A stretch of DNA of 64,000 bases, taken from contig NZ_FZOY01000002.1 of the NCBI RefSeq assembly GCF_900188335.1, positions 310,001 through 374,000 of the forward strand, in the 5' to 3' direction. Position numbers and translations under genes: made by a program. The notes beneath the pieces were generated by a model. It was not told the DNA's origin. It did no database searches and saw nothing but the letters and a program-made list of their open reading frames with translations. Positions 20,406-28,055 of this stretch are shown piece by piece. The stretch comes from Tropicimonas sediminicola (lineage in GTDB: Bacteria; Pseudomonadota; Alphaproteobacteria; Rhodobacterales; Rhodobacteraceae). Position 1 is the first letter of the stretch; the number at the start of each line of letters is the position of its first letter.

Positions 20406-21042
20406 GCGCCGCGTCACCGCCGGATCCGGCCCGCCCGGGTCCGGCCGCCGCGTCGGGCACGCCAACGGCTCCGCGCACCATGTCCCAATAGAGCTGTTCG
20501 ACATCGAACCGGCTGAGCCGCCCGGTATCGCGGAACCAGGTGCCGATGCCGGTCAGCATCGCGATCAGCCCCATGGTCGCGACCTTGGTATCGGGCACGG
20601 TGAAGCAGCCGTCCTCCCGCCCACTGGCGAGGATCGCCTCCAGTTCCCGCTCATAGCGCCGTCGAAGCCCCTCGATCACCGCGAAATGCTCCGGCTCGAG
20701 GTTGCGCAGTTCCATGTAGGAGATGAACACCTCGTCCGGCCGGTCGAGGTGGTAACGGATGTGGAACCGGGTGAAGGCCTCGAGGCACGCCAGCGGGTCG
20801 TCCGGCCTTGGCTCTTCCTCCCAGCAGCCGAGCAGGTGCTCCATGTGATTGCGCATCAGCTCGAACAGCAGCGACTGCTTGTCGGCGGTGTAGGTATAGA
20901 GCGCCCCGGCCTGCACCCCGACCTCGGCCGCGATCTGGCGCATCGAGACCGCCGCGTAGCCATGCCGCGCAAACAGCTCCAGTGCCGCGGCGCGAATGCG
21001 CGGACCGGTGATTTCGGCGTGGGATCCTGTCTTGCGTGCCAT
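20386..21042 (-). CDS. TetR/AcrR family transcriptional regulator
   Basis: A 218-residue repressor. The N-terminal helix-turn-helix is RIRAAALELFARHGYAAVSM, then RQIAAEVGVQAGALYTYTADK. The ligand-binding half is mostly helical. I start at MARKTGSH (21042). A 16-base palindrome at 21057-21072 directly upstream is the probable operator, giving autoregulation and possibly control of the divergent lipoprotein gene. Its 3' end overlaps the pirin gene, so antisense effects between the two are conceivable. The inducer is unknown. Confidence 0.92.
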   Translation of the reverse strand: MARKTGSHAEITGPRIRAAALELFARHGYAAVSMRQIAAEVGVQAGALYTYTADKQSLLFELMRNHMEHLLGCWEEEPRPDDPLACLEAFTRFHIRYHLDRPDEVFISYMELRNLEPEHFAVIEGLRRRYERELEAILASGREDGCFTVPDTKVATMGLIAMLTGIGTWFRDTGRLSRFDVEQLYWDMVRGAVGVPDAAAGPGRAGSGGDAALSAAAE

Positions 21043-21056
21043 TGAACGACCTTCCC

Positions 21057-21072
21057 TTGAACGGGCGTTCAA
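21057..21072. promoter_or_regulatory. TetR-type operator palindrome
   Basis: TTGAACG and CGTTCAA form a perfect palindrome around GG, 14 bases upstream of the regulator's ATG; a further TTGAACG half-site-like word overlaps 21042-21048. Size and symmetry are typical of TetR-family operators. Confidence 0.7.
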
Positions 21073-21146
21073 TTCAAGAGCCGATCCTCCGCTTGCCCTT
21101 TTCGGCTGCGTGGATAGGGTGCGCCAACCGCTTCACCGGAGCCCAG

Positions 21147-21479
21147 ATGCCGCGAACCGCCCCTGCCCCGATCCTGTTGCTGTGCCTCGCGGCCCTTGCC
21201 GGATGCGCGCAATTCCCGGAACTCGACGCCGCGCTGACCGAGGAAGGCAGGCTGGCGCCGGAGCCGGAGCTGGTGGACAACGCACCGCTGCTGGCCGCGG
21301 CGGCCGCCGGCACCGTGGACGAGAGCACGCAGGTCGCGCTCCAGTCCCGCGCAGCTGCGCTCGAGGGGCGGGCAAGCGGGCTCGCCGGACCCGTCCTGCT
21401 GCCCGAGGAGCGCGCGGAAATCGACGCAGCGCACAGCCGGCTGCGCGGGCTCACCCCGCTCGTTGCACCGGATAGCTGA
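21147..21479 (+). CDS. Small lipoprotein
   Basis: A 110-residue protein whose N-terminus LLLCLAALAGC is a lipoprotein signal with the lipobox cysteine at about residue 20. The remainder is Ala- and Glu-rich and helical (LLAAAAAGTVDESTQVALQ, then LEGRASGLAG), without a recognised domain. It stands between the tetR-type operator and hom, and could be controlled by that operator. Membrane anchoring in the periplasm is inferred from the lipobox. Confidence 0.75.
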   Translation: MPRTAPAPILLLCLAALAGCAQFPELDAALTEEGRLAPEPELVDNAPLLAAAAAGTVDESTQVALQSRAAALEGRASGLAGPVLLPEERAEIDAAHSRLRGLTPLVAPDS

Positions 21480-21552
21480 ACGCGCTAAGTCACGCCGGGC
21501 CGCTTCCCGGCGGCTCCAGACATCGATCATCACGCAGACCGGAGACCCGCAC

Positions 21553-22839
21553 ATGACCCAACCCCTTCGCCTCGGCATCGCAGGGCTTGGCACCGTCGGC
21601 ACCGGCGTTGTGAAGATCGTCCGCCAGAAGGCCAACCTCCTGGCCGCGCGCACCGGCCGGCCGATCGAGATCACCGCCGTCTCGGCCCGCAACCGCGACA
21701 AGGACCGCGGCGTCTCGCTCAAGGGCTACGCCTGGGAAGACGATCCTGTGAAGCTCGCCATGCGTGACGACGTCGACGTCTTCGTCGAACTGATGGGCGG
21801 CGCCGACGGCCCCGCCAAGGCCGCGACCGAGGCCGCGCTCGCCGCCGGCAAGGACGTGGTGACGGCCAACAAGGCGATGCTGGCGATCCACGGGCAGGAG
21901 CTGGCGGAAAGCGCCGAGGAACTCGGTCGGGTGATCCGCTTCGAGGCCGCCGTCGCCGGGGGCATCCCGGTGGTCAAGGCGCTGACCGAAGGGCTCGCCG
22001 GCAACGAGATCACCCGCGTCATGGGCGTGATGAACGGCACCTGCAACTACATCCTGACCCGGATGGAGGATTCGGGCCTGCCCTATGACCAGATCTTCGA
22101 CGAGGCGCACCAGCTCGGCTATCTCGAAGCCGACCCCAACCTCGACGTCGGCGGCATCGACGCCGGCCACAAGCTGTCGCTGCTGGCATCCATAGCCTAT
22201 GGCACGCAGGTCGATTTCGGCAATGTCGAGCTGGAGGGGATCCAGAAGATCTCGATCCAGGACATCCGCACCGCCGCCGCCATGGGCTTCCGCATCAAGC
22301 TGCTGGGCGTGGCGCAGATGACCGGGCGCGGGCTGGAACAGCGCATGTCGCCCTGCCTCGTGCCGGCCGACAGTCCGCTGGGCCAGCTCCAGGGCGGCAC
22401 CAACATGGTCGTTCTGGAAGGCGACAGCGTGGGCCAGATCGTGCTGCGCGGCGCCGGCGCCGGCGAGGGCCCGACGGCCAGCGCGGTGATGAGCGACGTG
22501 ATCGAGATCGCCCGCGGCACCCGTCTGACGACCTTCGGGCAACCGGCCGCCGGGCTGGAAAAGGCCCGTCCGGCCCGCGCCGCCGCGCCGGCTCCCTACT
22601 ACCTGCGCATGATGCTGACCGACAAGCCGGGCGCGATGGCCAAGGTCGCGACCGTTCTCGGTGACGCCGGCATCAGCATCAACCGCATGCGCCAGACCCA
22701 CCACGACGACACCGCCGCCCCGGTCGTCTTCGTGACCCACAAGACGGGCCGAGACGCGCTCGACCGCGCGCTCGCGGGCTTTGCCGGCACCGGCGTCGTC
22801 CAGGGTGAGGCCGTGGCGATCCGCATCGAGGACGTCTGA
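21553..22839 (+). CDS. hom: Homoserine dehydrogenase
   Basis: A 428-residue NAD(P)-dependent enzyme reducing aspartate semialdehyde to homoserine, the branch to threonine and methionine. The nucleotide site is GIAGLGTVGTGVVKIV; the catalytic part contains AVAGGIPVVKALTEGLAGN and MNGTCNYIL. A C-terminal ACT domain (YLRMMLTDKPGAMAKVATVL onwards) implies allosteric control, normally by threonine. I start at MTQPLRLG, since the codons before it are not family-like. Confidence 0.96.
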   Translation: MTQPLRLGIAGLGTVGTGVVKIVRQKANLLAARTGRPIEITAVSARNRDKDRGVSLKGYAWEDDPVKLAMRDDVDVFVELMGGADGPAKAATEAALAAGKDVVTANKAMLAIHGQELAESAEELGRVIRFEAAVAGGIPVVKALTEGLAGNEITRVMGVMNGTCNYILTRMEDSGLPYDQIFDEAHQLGYLEADPNLDVGGIDAGHKLSLLASIAYGTQVDFGNVELEGIQKISIQDIRTAAAMGFRIKLLGVAQMTGRGLEQRMSPCLVPADSPLGQLQGGTNMVVLEGDSVGQIVLRGAGAGEGPTASAVMSDVIEIARGTRLTTFGQPAAGLEKARPARAAAPAPYYLRMMLTDKPGAMAKVATVLGDAGISINRMRQTHHDDTAAPVVFVTHKTGRDALDRALAGFAGTGVVQGEAVAIRIEDV

Positions 22840-22887
22840 CGCCCGGGCTTTCGACGGTCTTTCGAAAAAAAGCGAGGCTGTTTGCCG

Positions 22888-22901
22888 CGATAGCGCTAAC
22901 G
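22888..22901. promoter_or_regulatory. LacI/CceR-like operator upstream of glpX
   Basis: CGATAGCGCTAACG is a 14-base palindrome with one mismatched pair around TAGCGCTA. It is close to motifs known for LacI-family regulators of central carbon metabolism in Rhodobacterales (CceR in Rhodobacter sphaeroides). It sits just upstream of a possible -35 TTGCAC (22906-22911). Assignment to CceR is by memory of the motif. Confidence 0.5.
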
Positions 22902-22975
22902 ACGCTTGCACCCCGGCTGACAGCGCCGCTACCCCGAAGCTGACCGATCAAACCCTTTGATTCAGGAAGACACAG

Positions 22976-23938
22976 ATGCACAACCCTCCCGAGTTCCACG
23001 ACCGCCTGCTCTCGCTTTCCCTCGCGCGCGTCACCGAAGCCGCCGCGATGGCGTCCGGGCACCTGGTCGGCCGTGGCGACGAGAAGGCCGCCGACCAGGC
23101 CGCCGTCAACGCCATGCGCGAACAGCTCAACCGGATGGAAATCCGCGGCACGGTGGTGATCGGTGAGGGTGAGCGCGACGAAGCGCCGATGCTGTTCATC
23201 GGCGAGCAGGTCGGGCTCGGCGAGGGCCCCGAGGTCGACATCGCGCTCGACCCGCTCGAAGGCACCACGCTGACCGCCCATGACAAGCCCAACGCGCTCT
23301 GCGTGATCGCCATGGGCCCGCGTGGCTCGATGCTGCATGCCCCCGACGTCTACATGGACAAGCTCGCCATCGGCCCGGGCTACCCGCTCGACGTCGTGAC
23401 GCTGAAGATGGACCCGGCCGAGCGCGTCCATGCCCTCGCCAAGGCCAAGGGCTGCGACCCCTCCGAGATCAATGTCTGCGTGCTCGACCGTGACCGCCAC
23501 GAGGACATGATCAAGGACCTGCGCAAGACCGGCGCGGCGATCCGCCTGATCACCGACGGCGACGTGGCCGGCGTGATGCACTGCGCCGAGCCGGAGCTGA
23601 CCAATATCGACATGTACATGGGGTCCGGCGGAGCGCCCGAAGGCGTGCTGGCCGCCGCGGCGCTGAAATGCATGGGCGGGCAGATGTATGGCCAGCTCCT
23701 GTTCCGCAACGACGACGAGCGGGCGCGCGCCGCGAAGGCGGGCATCGAGGATCTGGACCACATCTACACCCGCGACGAGATGGTGACCCGCGACGTCGTC
23801 TTTGCCGCCACCGGCGTGACCGACGGCAACCTGGTCCACGGCATCAAGCGCAGCCCGCACCGGTTCACCACCGAAACGCTGCTGATGCGGTCCAAGACCG
23901 GGTCGGTGCGCCGGATGATCTATTCCAACCCGGTCTGA
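22976..23938 (+). CDS. glpX: Class II fructose-1,6-bisphosphatase GlpX
   Basis: A 320-residue metal-dependent phosphatase of gluconeogenesis (and the Calvin cycle in relatives). Signatures are GEGERDEAPMLFIGE and the metal site DPLEGTTL, plus IRLITDGDVAG and GSGGAPEGVLAAAAL. Some members also hydrolyse sedoheptulose bisphosphate. The start MHNPPEFHDRLL matches the family. A LacI-type operator candidate upstream suggests carbon-source control. recJ follows after seven bases. Confidence 0.96.
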   Translation: MHNPPEFHDRLLSLSLARVTEAAAMASGHLVGRGDEKAADQAAVNAMREQLNRMEIRGTVVIGEGERDEAPMLFIGEQVGLGEGPEVDIALDPLEGTTLTAHDKPNALCVIAMGPRGSMLHAPDVYMDKLAIGPGYPLDVVTLKMDPAERVHALAKAKGCDPSEINVCVLDRDRHEDMIKDLRKTGAAIRLITDGDVAGVMHCAEPELTNIDMYMGSGGAPEGVLAAAALKCMGGQMYGQLLFRNDDERARAAKAGIEDLDHIYTRDEMVTRDVVFAATGVTDGNLVHGIKRSPHRFTTETLLMRSKTGSVRRMIYSNPV

Positions 23939-23945
23939 TCCCGGC

Positions 23946-25688
23946 ATGGCGGCATTTCTGGGGGTCGAGCAGTCGCTCACCGGGCGCACCTGGGTCGGCC
24001 CCAGCATCGAACAGGAACGCCGCGCCGAGGCGATGGCGCAAGCGACCCGGATGCCCGGGCCGCTGTGTCACACGCTGGTCCGCCGGGGGGTGGAGATCGA
24101 CGCCGTCGACGCCTTCCTCGCCCCGACCCTGCGGGACATGCTGCCCGACCCGCGCAGCCTCAAGGACATGGACGCCGCAGCGGATCGCCTGATGACGGCG
24201 CTGGAGCGGCGCGAGCGGATCGCCGTCTTTGCGGATTACGACGTGGACGGCGGCAGCTCGGCGGCGCTGCTGCTGTGCTGGCTGCGCGCGCTCGGCCGGC
24301 CGGCGACGCTCTACATTCCCGACCGCATCGACGAGGGCTACGGCCCCAACCCGCCGGCAATGCGCGATCTCGCGGCAAAGCACGATCTGATCGTCTGCGT
24401 CGACTGCGGAACGCTCTCGCACGAAGCCCTCGCGGCGGCCGACGGAGCCGACGTGGTCGTGCTCGACCACCACCTCGGCGGCGAGACGCTGCCCCCAGCG
24501 GTCGCCGTGGTCAATCCGAACCGGCAGGACGAGGACGGCGCGTTGGCGCATCTTTGCGCGGCGGCCGTGGTCTTTCTGCTGCTGGTCGAGGTGAACCGGC
24601 GGATGCGCGAGGCCGGCGCGCGCGGGCCGGACCTAATGGCAATGCTCGACCTGGTCGCGCTGGCCACGGTGGCCGATGTTGCCCCGCTCATCGGCGTGAA
24701 CCGGGCGCTGGTGCGAAGCGGGCTCAAGATCATGGCGCGGCGCGAGCGGCCGGGCCTGCGCGCGCTCGCCGATGTTGCCGGCATGAAAGAAGCGCCGCGG
24801 GCCTATCATCTCGGCTACCTGCTCGGGCCGCGGATCAACGCGGGTGGACGGATCGGCCAGGCAGACCTCGGCGCGCGGCTGCTGACCACCGACGACCCCG
24901 CAGAGGCGCAGGCCCTTGCCGAACGCCTGGATGCGCTTAACCACGAGCGCCGCGAGATCGAGGCGCAGGTCACCGCCGCGGCACTGGCGCAGGCCGAGGC
25001 GCGCGGAATGGATGGCCCGCTGGTCTGGGCCGCCGGCGAGGGCTGGCATCCGGGCGTGGTGGGCATCGTCGCCTCCCGGATGAAGGAAGCCACCAACCGC
25101 CCTTCGGTCGTGATCGGGCTGGCCGAGGGCGAAGGCAAGGGCTCCGGCCGCTCCGTCAGCGGCGTGGACCTCGGCGCCGCGATCCAGCGGGTGGCGCAGG
25201 ACGGGCTGCTGATCAAGGGCGGCGGACACAAGATGGCGGCGGGCCTGACGGTCGCGGCGGACAAGCTGGAACCCGCGATGGAGCGCCTGGCGGACCTGCT
25301 GGCCCGGCAGGGCGCCGGCGCGGGCGGCCCGCGCGACCTCGCCCTCGACAGCCTGCTGATGCCGGGCGCTGCCAGCGTCGATCTGATCGAGAAGATCGAG
25401 GCCGCCGGCCCCTTCGGCGCCTCCGCCCCTGCCCCGCGATTCGCGATCCCCGACGTGGCGATCCTGCATGCGCGCCGGGTCGGGGAATCACACCTGAAGC
25501 TCTCGGTCGGCGACGGGCTCGGCGCGAAGCTCGACGTTATCTGCTTTGGCGCCTTCGACACCCCGCTCGGGCCCCGGCTCGAGGGGCACGCCGGCGCGAG
25601 GTTTCACCTGGCCGGACGGCTGGAAGTCAACGAATGGAACGGCCGCCGCGCGCCGCAGCTCCGCCTGGAAGACGCCGCCCCTGCCTGA
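23946..25688 (+). CDS. recJ: Single-stranded-DNA-specific exonuclease RecJ
   Basis: A 580-residue 5'-3' exonuclease used in RecF-pathway recombination and mismatch repair. DHH-phosphoesterase motifs are present in order: FADYDVDGGSSAALLL, VCVDCG, VVLDHHLGG and ATVADVAPL. The DHHA1 domain has GGGHKMAAGL, and an OB-like C-terminal domain ends with GRRAPQLRLEDA. It starts eight bases after glpX, so it is co-transcribed. Confidence 0.96.
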   Translation: MAAFLGVEQSLTGRTWVGPSIEQERRAEAMAQATRMPGPLCHTLVRRGVEIDAVDAFLAPTLRDMLPDPRSLKDMDAAADRLMTALERRERIAVFADYDVDGGSSAALLLCWLRALGRPATLYIPDRIDEGYGPNPPAMRDLAAKHDLIVCVDCGTLSHEALAAADGADVVVLDHHLGGETLPPAVAVVNPNRQDEDGALAHLCAAAVVFLLLVEVNRRMREAGARGPDLMAMLDLVALATVADVAPLIGVNRALVRSGLKIMARRERPGLRALADVAGMKEAPRAYHLGYLLGPRINAGGRIGQADLGARLLTTDDPAEAQALAERLDALNHERREIEAQVTAAALAQAEARGMDGPLVWAAGEGWHPGVVGIVASRMKEATNRPSVVIGLAEGEGKGSGRSVSGVDLGAAIQRVAQDGLLIKGGGHKMAAGLTVAADKLEPAMERLADLLARQGAGAGGPRDLALDSLLMPGAASVDLIEKIEAAGPFGASAPAPRFAIPDVAILHARRVGESHLKLSVGDGLGAKLDVICFGAFDTPLGPRLEGHAGARFHLAGRLEVNEWNGRRAPQLRLEDAAPA

Positions 25689-25753
25689 GCGCCACCGTGA
25701 ATGGACTCTCGGAGAAACCTGCGAGAATTCCGCCGCCCGACACGAAAATCCCC

Positions 25754-25782
25754 TTGCACCCCGCGGCCAGCTTTTCTACATA
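25754..25782 (+). promoter_or_regulatory. Promoter of tRNA-Glu copy 1
   Basis: TTGCAC (25754-25759) and TACATA (25777-25782) are separated by 17 bases, ending 17 bases before the mature tRNA. The second tRNA-Glu gene has an equivalent promoter with the same spacing. Confidence 0.7.
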
Positions 25783-25799
25783 CCGCGTCACGCCGATGC

Positions 25800-25874
25800 G
25801 GTCCGTTCGTCTATCGGTTAGGACGCCAGGTTTTCAACCTGGAAAGAGGGGTTCGATTCCCCTACGGACTGCCA
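25800..25874 (+). tRNA. tRNA-Glu (anticodon TTC)
   Basis: A 75-base cloverleaf with encoded CCA. Acceptor arm GGTCCGT pairs with ACGGACT (a G-U first pair), anticodon stem CCAGG/CCTGG encloses TTTTCAA with anticodon TTC, and the T arm is GGGG-TTCGATT-CCCC. It is identical to the copy at 42189-42263. Confidence 0.97.
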
Positions 25875-26212
25875 CTTTTCCCTCATATCGTTGCCGAACT
25901 GACGGGCCTGCGCTCAGGTCTCTGCGGGTTGGTCCGCCCTGAGACTGCACGGCGTGTGGCGCCTTTCCCGGCCGCACTGGTCCGAGCTTGCGCGGCTCTC
26001 CTGCCACCCTTCTGCGTCCTTGCAATGGCGGGGCAGCGAACGCCTTGGGGGACCGAAAAGCGCCAACAGAGCCAGCTACGTCCGAAGACCTATCCGAAAG
26101 CATAGGCAAATCTACCCATATTCCCATTGCTCTATACATGTGCGGGACTGCCCGGGGTTGGGTCTTGGTGCTCTTCTGAGCTTGTTCGAGACACTGACGA
26201 GTAGGCGAGATA
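25875..26212. other. Intergenic stretch after tRNA-Glu
   Basis: Frames crossing these 338 bases lack a ribosome-binding site and any family resemblance. The segment around 26080-26150 is markedly AT-richer (it contains CTATACAT) and may carry a promoter for what follows. I see no hairpin worth calling. Confidence 0.5.
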
Positions 26213-26386
26213 ATGACCCTTACCGAAAAAGCCCGCACCCGCCGCATCACCTGCCTGAGGTTCATGGCCACCCGTCCGCGCAGCCACCGCCCCGTGATGA
26301 CGTTCGAGCCGGTGGTGGTCGACCTGTTCCGGGGTGCCGGAAGGCAGCGCCCGAGCGGCCGGCACCAGGCGCACGCCGCCTTCTGA
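26213..26386 (+). CDS. Possible small basic protein (57 residues)
   Basis: The frame begins MTLTEKARTRRITCLRFMA and ends HQAHAAF. A weak AGGCGAG lies before the ATG, and codons are G/C-ending mostly. The product is rich in Arg and has no membrane segment. I do not recognise it; it could be a real small protein or chance. It lies alone between tRNA-Glu and the Asp/Arg repeat protein gene. Confidence 0.3.
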   Translation: MTLTEKARTRRITCLRFMATRPRSHRPVMTFEPVVVDLFRGAGRQRPSGRHQAHAAF

Positions 26387-26563
26387 TCCCGTTACCTCGC
26401 CCCCCTGCCGCACGGCGAACGGCTCCGACCAGACCATATCCGTGACGTCGTCCGACCTTGGTCCGAAGAAACCCCGTCTCCCGAGGGGTTAGCTGGTAGC
26501 ATCGGGCGCTTGCCCAAATGGACCTCTGCCCCGGTTGAGCGGGGCGCCAACGGGAGACCTCAC

Positions 26564-27406
26564 ATGTCCAACGAGTTCCGGAAGCTTCTGTCCTCCACCG
26601 CCAGCCTTGCGCTGGCCGTGGCCATCTTCTCGGCCGCGCCGTTTCACCTGCAGCTCAATCCTGACGGGGTCGTCGCCGGATTCGACACATCGGCGGCCTG
26701 GGCCAAAGGCGGCGATGACGATGACGATGACGACGACGATGACAGCTCGGGCAAGGGCAGCGGCAAAGACGATGACCGGGATGATGATCGGGACGATGAC
26801 CGCGACGACGACCGGGATGATGACCGCGACGACGACCGGGACGATGACCGGGACGATGACCGGGACGATGACCGCGACGACGACCGGGACGATGACCGGG
26901 ACGATGACCGAGACGATGACCGGGACGACGACCGGGATGATGACCGCGACGATGATCGGGACGAGCGCGATGACGACGACGAGCGCGGCCAGAGTGGCAA
27001 CAGAAGCGACGACGACAGCATCGAGGTGACCTTCCGGGACGGCAGCAAGATCGAGATCGAAAACGGCCGCTACGAGCGCAAGGACGCGAACGGCCGGACC
27101 GTGGAAGAACGCCCGGCACGGCAGAGCGACTACGCCAGGCTCCAGCAGGCCGGCACCGCGTCGGCGGCTGCCGCCAAGGGCTCCGGAGGTGGTCAGCGGG
27201 CTGTGGGCAACGGCAAATTCCGCGGCGGCGGCGTGGTCGCGAAGCTGGAGACGAGCGGCCAGAACATCGAGATCACTTACACCGACGGCTGGAAGGAAGA
27301 GATCGAGAACGGCCGCTACGAGCTGAAGGATCCCCAGAACCGGACGGTCATCGAGCGCCGCGCCCGGCAATCGGACCGCGCCCGGCTCTTCAAGGCGGTG
27401 CGGTAA
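26564..27406 (+). CDS. Exported Asp/Arg tetrapeptide-repeat protein
   Basis: A 280-residue protein. A signal peptide-like segment (LLSSTASLALAVAIFSAAPF) leads to a run of ten Asp (51-60), a Ser/Gly/Lys linker, then 16 exact DDDR units (69-132). After a second acidic patch come two copies of a 43-residue module, at about 152-194 and 234-276, both with IEIENGRYE or EEIENGRYE, RTV and ER.ARQSD.ARL. The acidic tract should bind calcium or other cations or bind cationic surfaces; the modules are unrecognised. GGGAGA before ATG 26564 supports the start. The gene ends one base short of the opposing response regulator stop. Confidence 0.8.
   Translation: MSNEFRKLLSSTASLALAVAIFSAAPFHLQLNPDGVVAGFDTSAAWAKGGDDDDDDDDDDSSGKGSGKDDDRDDDRDDDRDDDRDDDRDDDRDDDRDDDRDDDRDDDRDDDRDDDRDDDRDDDRDDDRDDDRDERDDDDERGQSGNRSDDDSIEVTFRDGSKIEIENGRYERKDANGRTVEERPARQSDYARLQQAGTASAAAAKGSGGGQRAVGNGKFRGGGVVAKLETSGQNIEITYTDGWKEEIENGRYELKDPQNRTVIERRARQSDRARLFKAVR
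26769..26962 (+). repeat. 12-base tandem repeat encoding DDDR
   Basis: About 16 units of the form GAYGAYGAYCGS run in tandem, coding for the DDDR tetrapeptides. Units vary at third positions (GAT/GAC, CGG/CGC/CGA), so the protein repeat is conserved while the DNA drifts. Such an array can change length by slippage or recombination. Confidence 0.85.
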
Positions 27407-27407
27407 T

Positions 27408-28055
27408 TCAGCCCTCCGGCCAGCGGCCGTGCGCGATGAGCGCGGCCTCTGTCCGGTTCCGGACCTGAAGTTTCTGCAGAATGATGGTCATGTAGTGTTT
27501 GACCGTTTTTTCCTGGAGGTCGAGCGCAAGCCCGACCTCCTTGTTGCTGCTGCCCCTGGCGACGAGGCGGAGGATCTCCTCCTCCCGCGCGGTGAGGCTG
27601 TCCAGCGGGTCCTCCCGGGCCGGCTTCGACGCTCCGCCCCGCATCGCCTGCAGCACCTTCATGGCGAGGCCCGGCGAGACATAGCTGCGCCCGGCGGCCA
27701 GATCCTCGATGGCGGCCAGCAGGTCCCTGCCCCCGATCCCCTTCAGAATGTAGCCATCCGCCCCCGCCTGCAGCGCCTTGAAGACGTCGTCGTCCTCCTC
27801 CGACACGGTCAGCATCGCCACGACGGGCGGGGGGTCGAGCCGCTTGATCTCACGGAGCGCCCAGAGCCCGCCGTCTGGCATGGAGAGGTCCAGCAGGACG
27901 AGGTCTGGCTCCAGCGACCGGGCAAGGTCGAGCGCGGCTTGTCCGGTATCCGCTTGCCCGGCGACGACCGTTCCCTCATGTCCGCCCAGCAGGCCCGCGA
28001 CCCCTTCTCGAAACAGCGGGTGGTCGTCCGCGATCAGGATGCGTAGCGGTGTCAT
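27408..28055 (-). CDS. NarL/LuxR-family response regulator
   Basis: A 215-residue regulator. The receiver domain has IADDHPLFREG, the phospho-acceptor Asp in LVLLDLSMPDGG, and KGIGGRDL; the C-terminal LuxR helix-turn-helix is LTAREEEILRLVARGSSNKE. I choose the second ATG (28055), because it overlaps the kinase stop as ATGA and has GGGAG seven bases ahead; an ATG two codons upstream is possible. It is the cognate partner of the kinase next to it. Its target genes are unknown; the convergent DDDR-repeat gene is a neighbour worth testing. Confidence 0.92.
   Translation of the reverse strand: MTPLRILIADDHPLFREGVAGLLGGHEGTVVAGQADTGQAALDLARSLEPDLVLLDLSMPDGGLWALREIKRLDPPPVVAMLTVSEEDDDVFKALQAGADGYILKGIGGRDLLAAIEDLAAGRSYVSPGLAMKVLQAMRGGASKPAREDPLDSLTAREEEILRLVARGSSNKEVGLALDLQEKTVKHYMTIILQKLQVRNRTEAALIAHGRWPEG

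Noticed and set aside
26769-26962. Regular short repeats that could be taken for a CRISPR array
   Set aside because: Units are 12 bases, in frame, code for DDDR and have no spacers.
26489-27370. Minus-strand frame with a long Val/Ile/Pro repeat over the DDDR gene
   Set aside because: The hydrophobic repeat is the complement of the Asp/Arg codons. The plus frame has a signal peptide, ribosome-binding site and duplicated C-terminal module.
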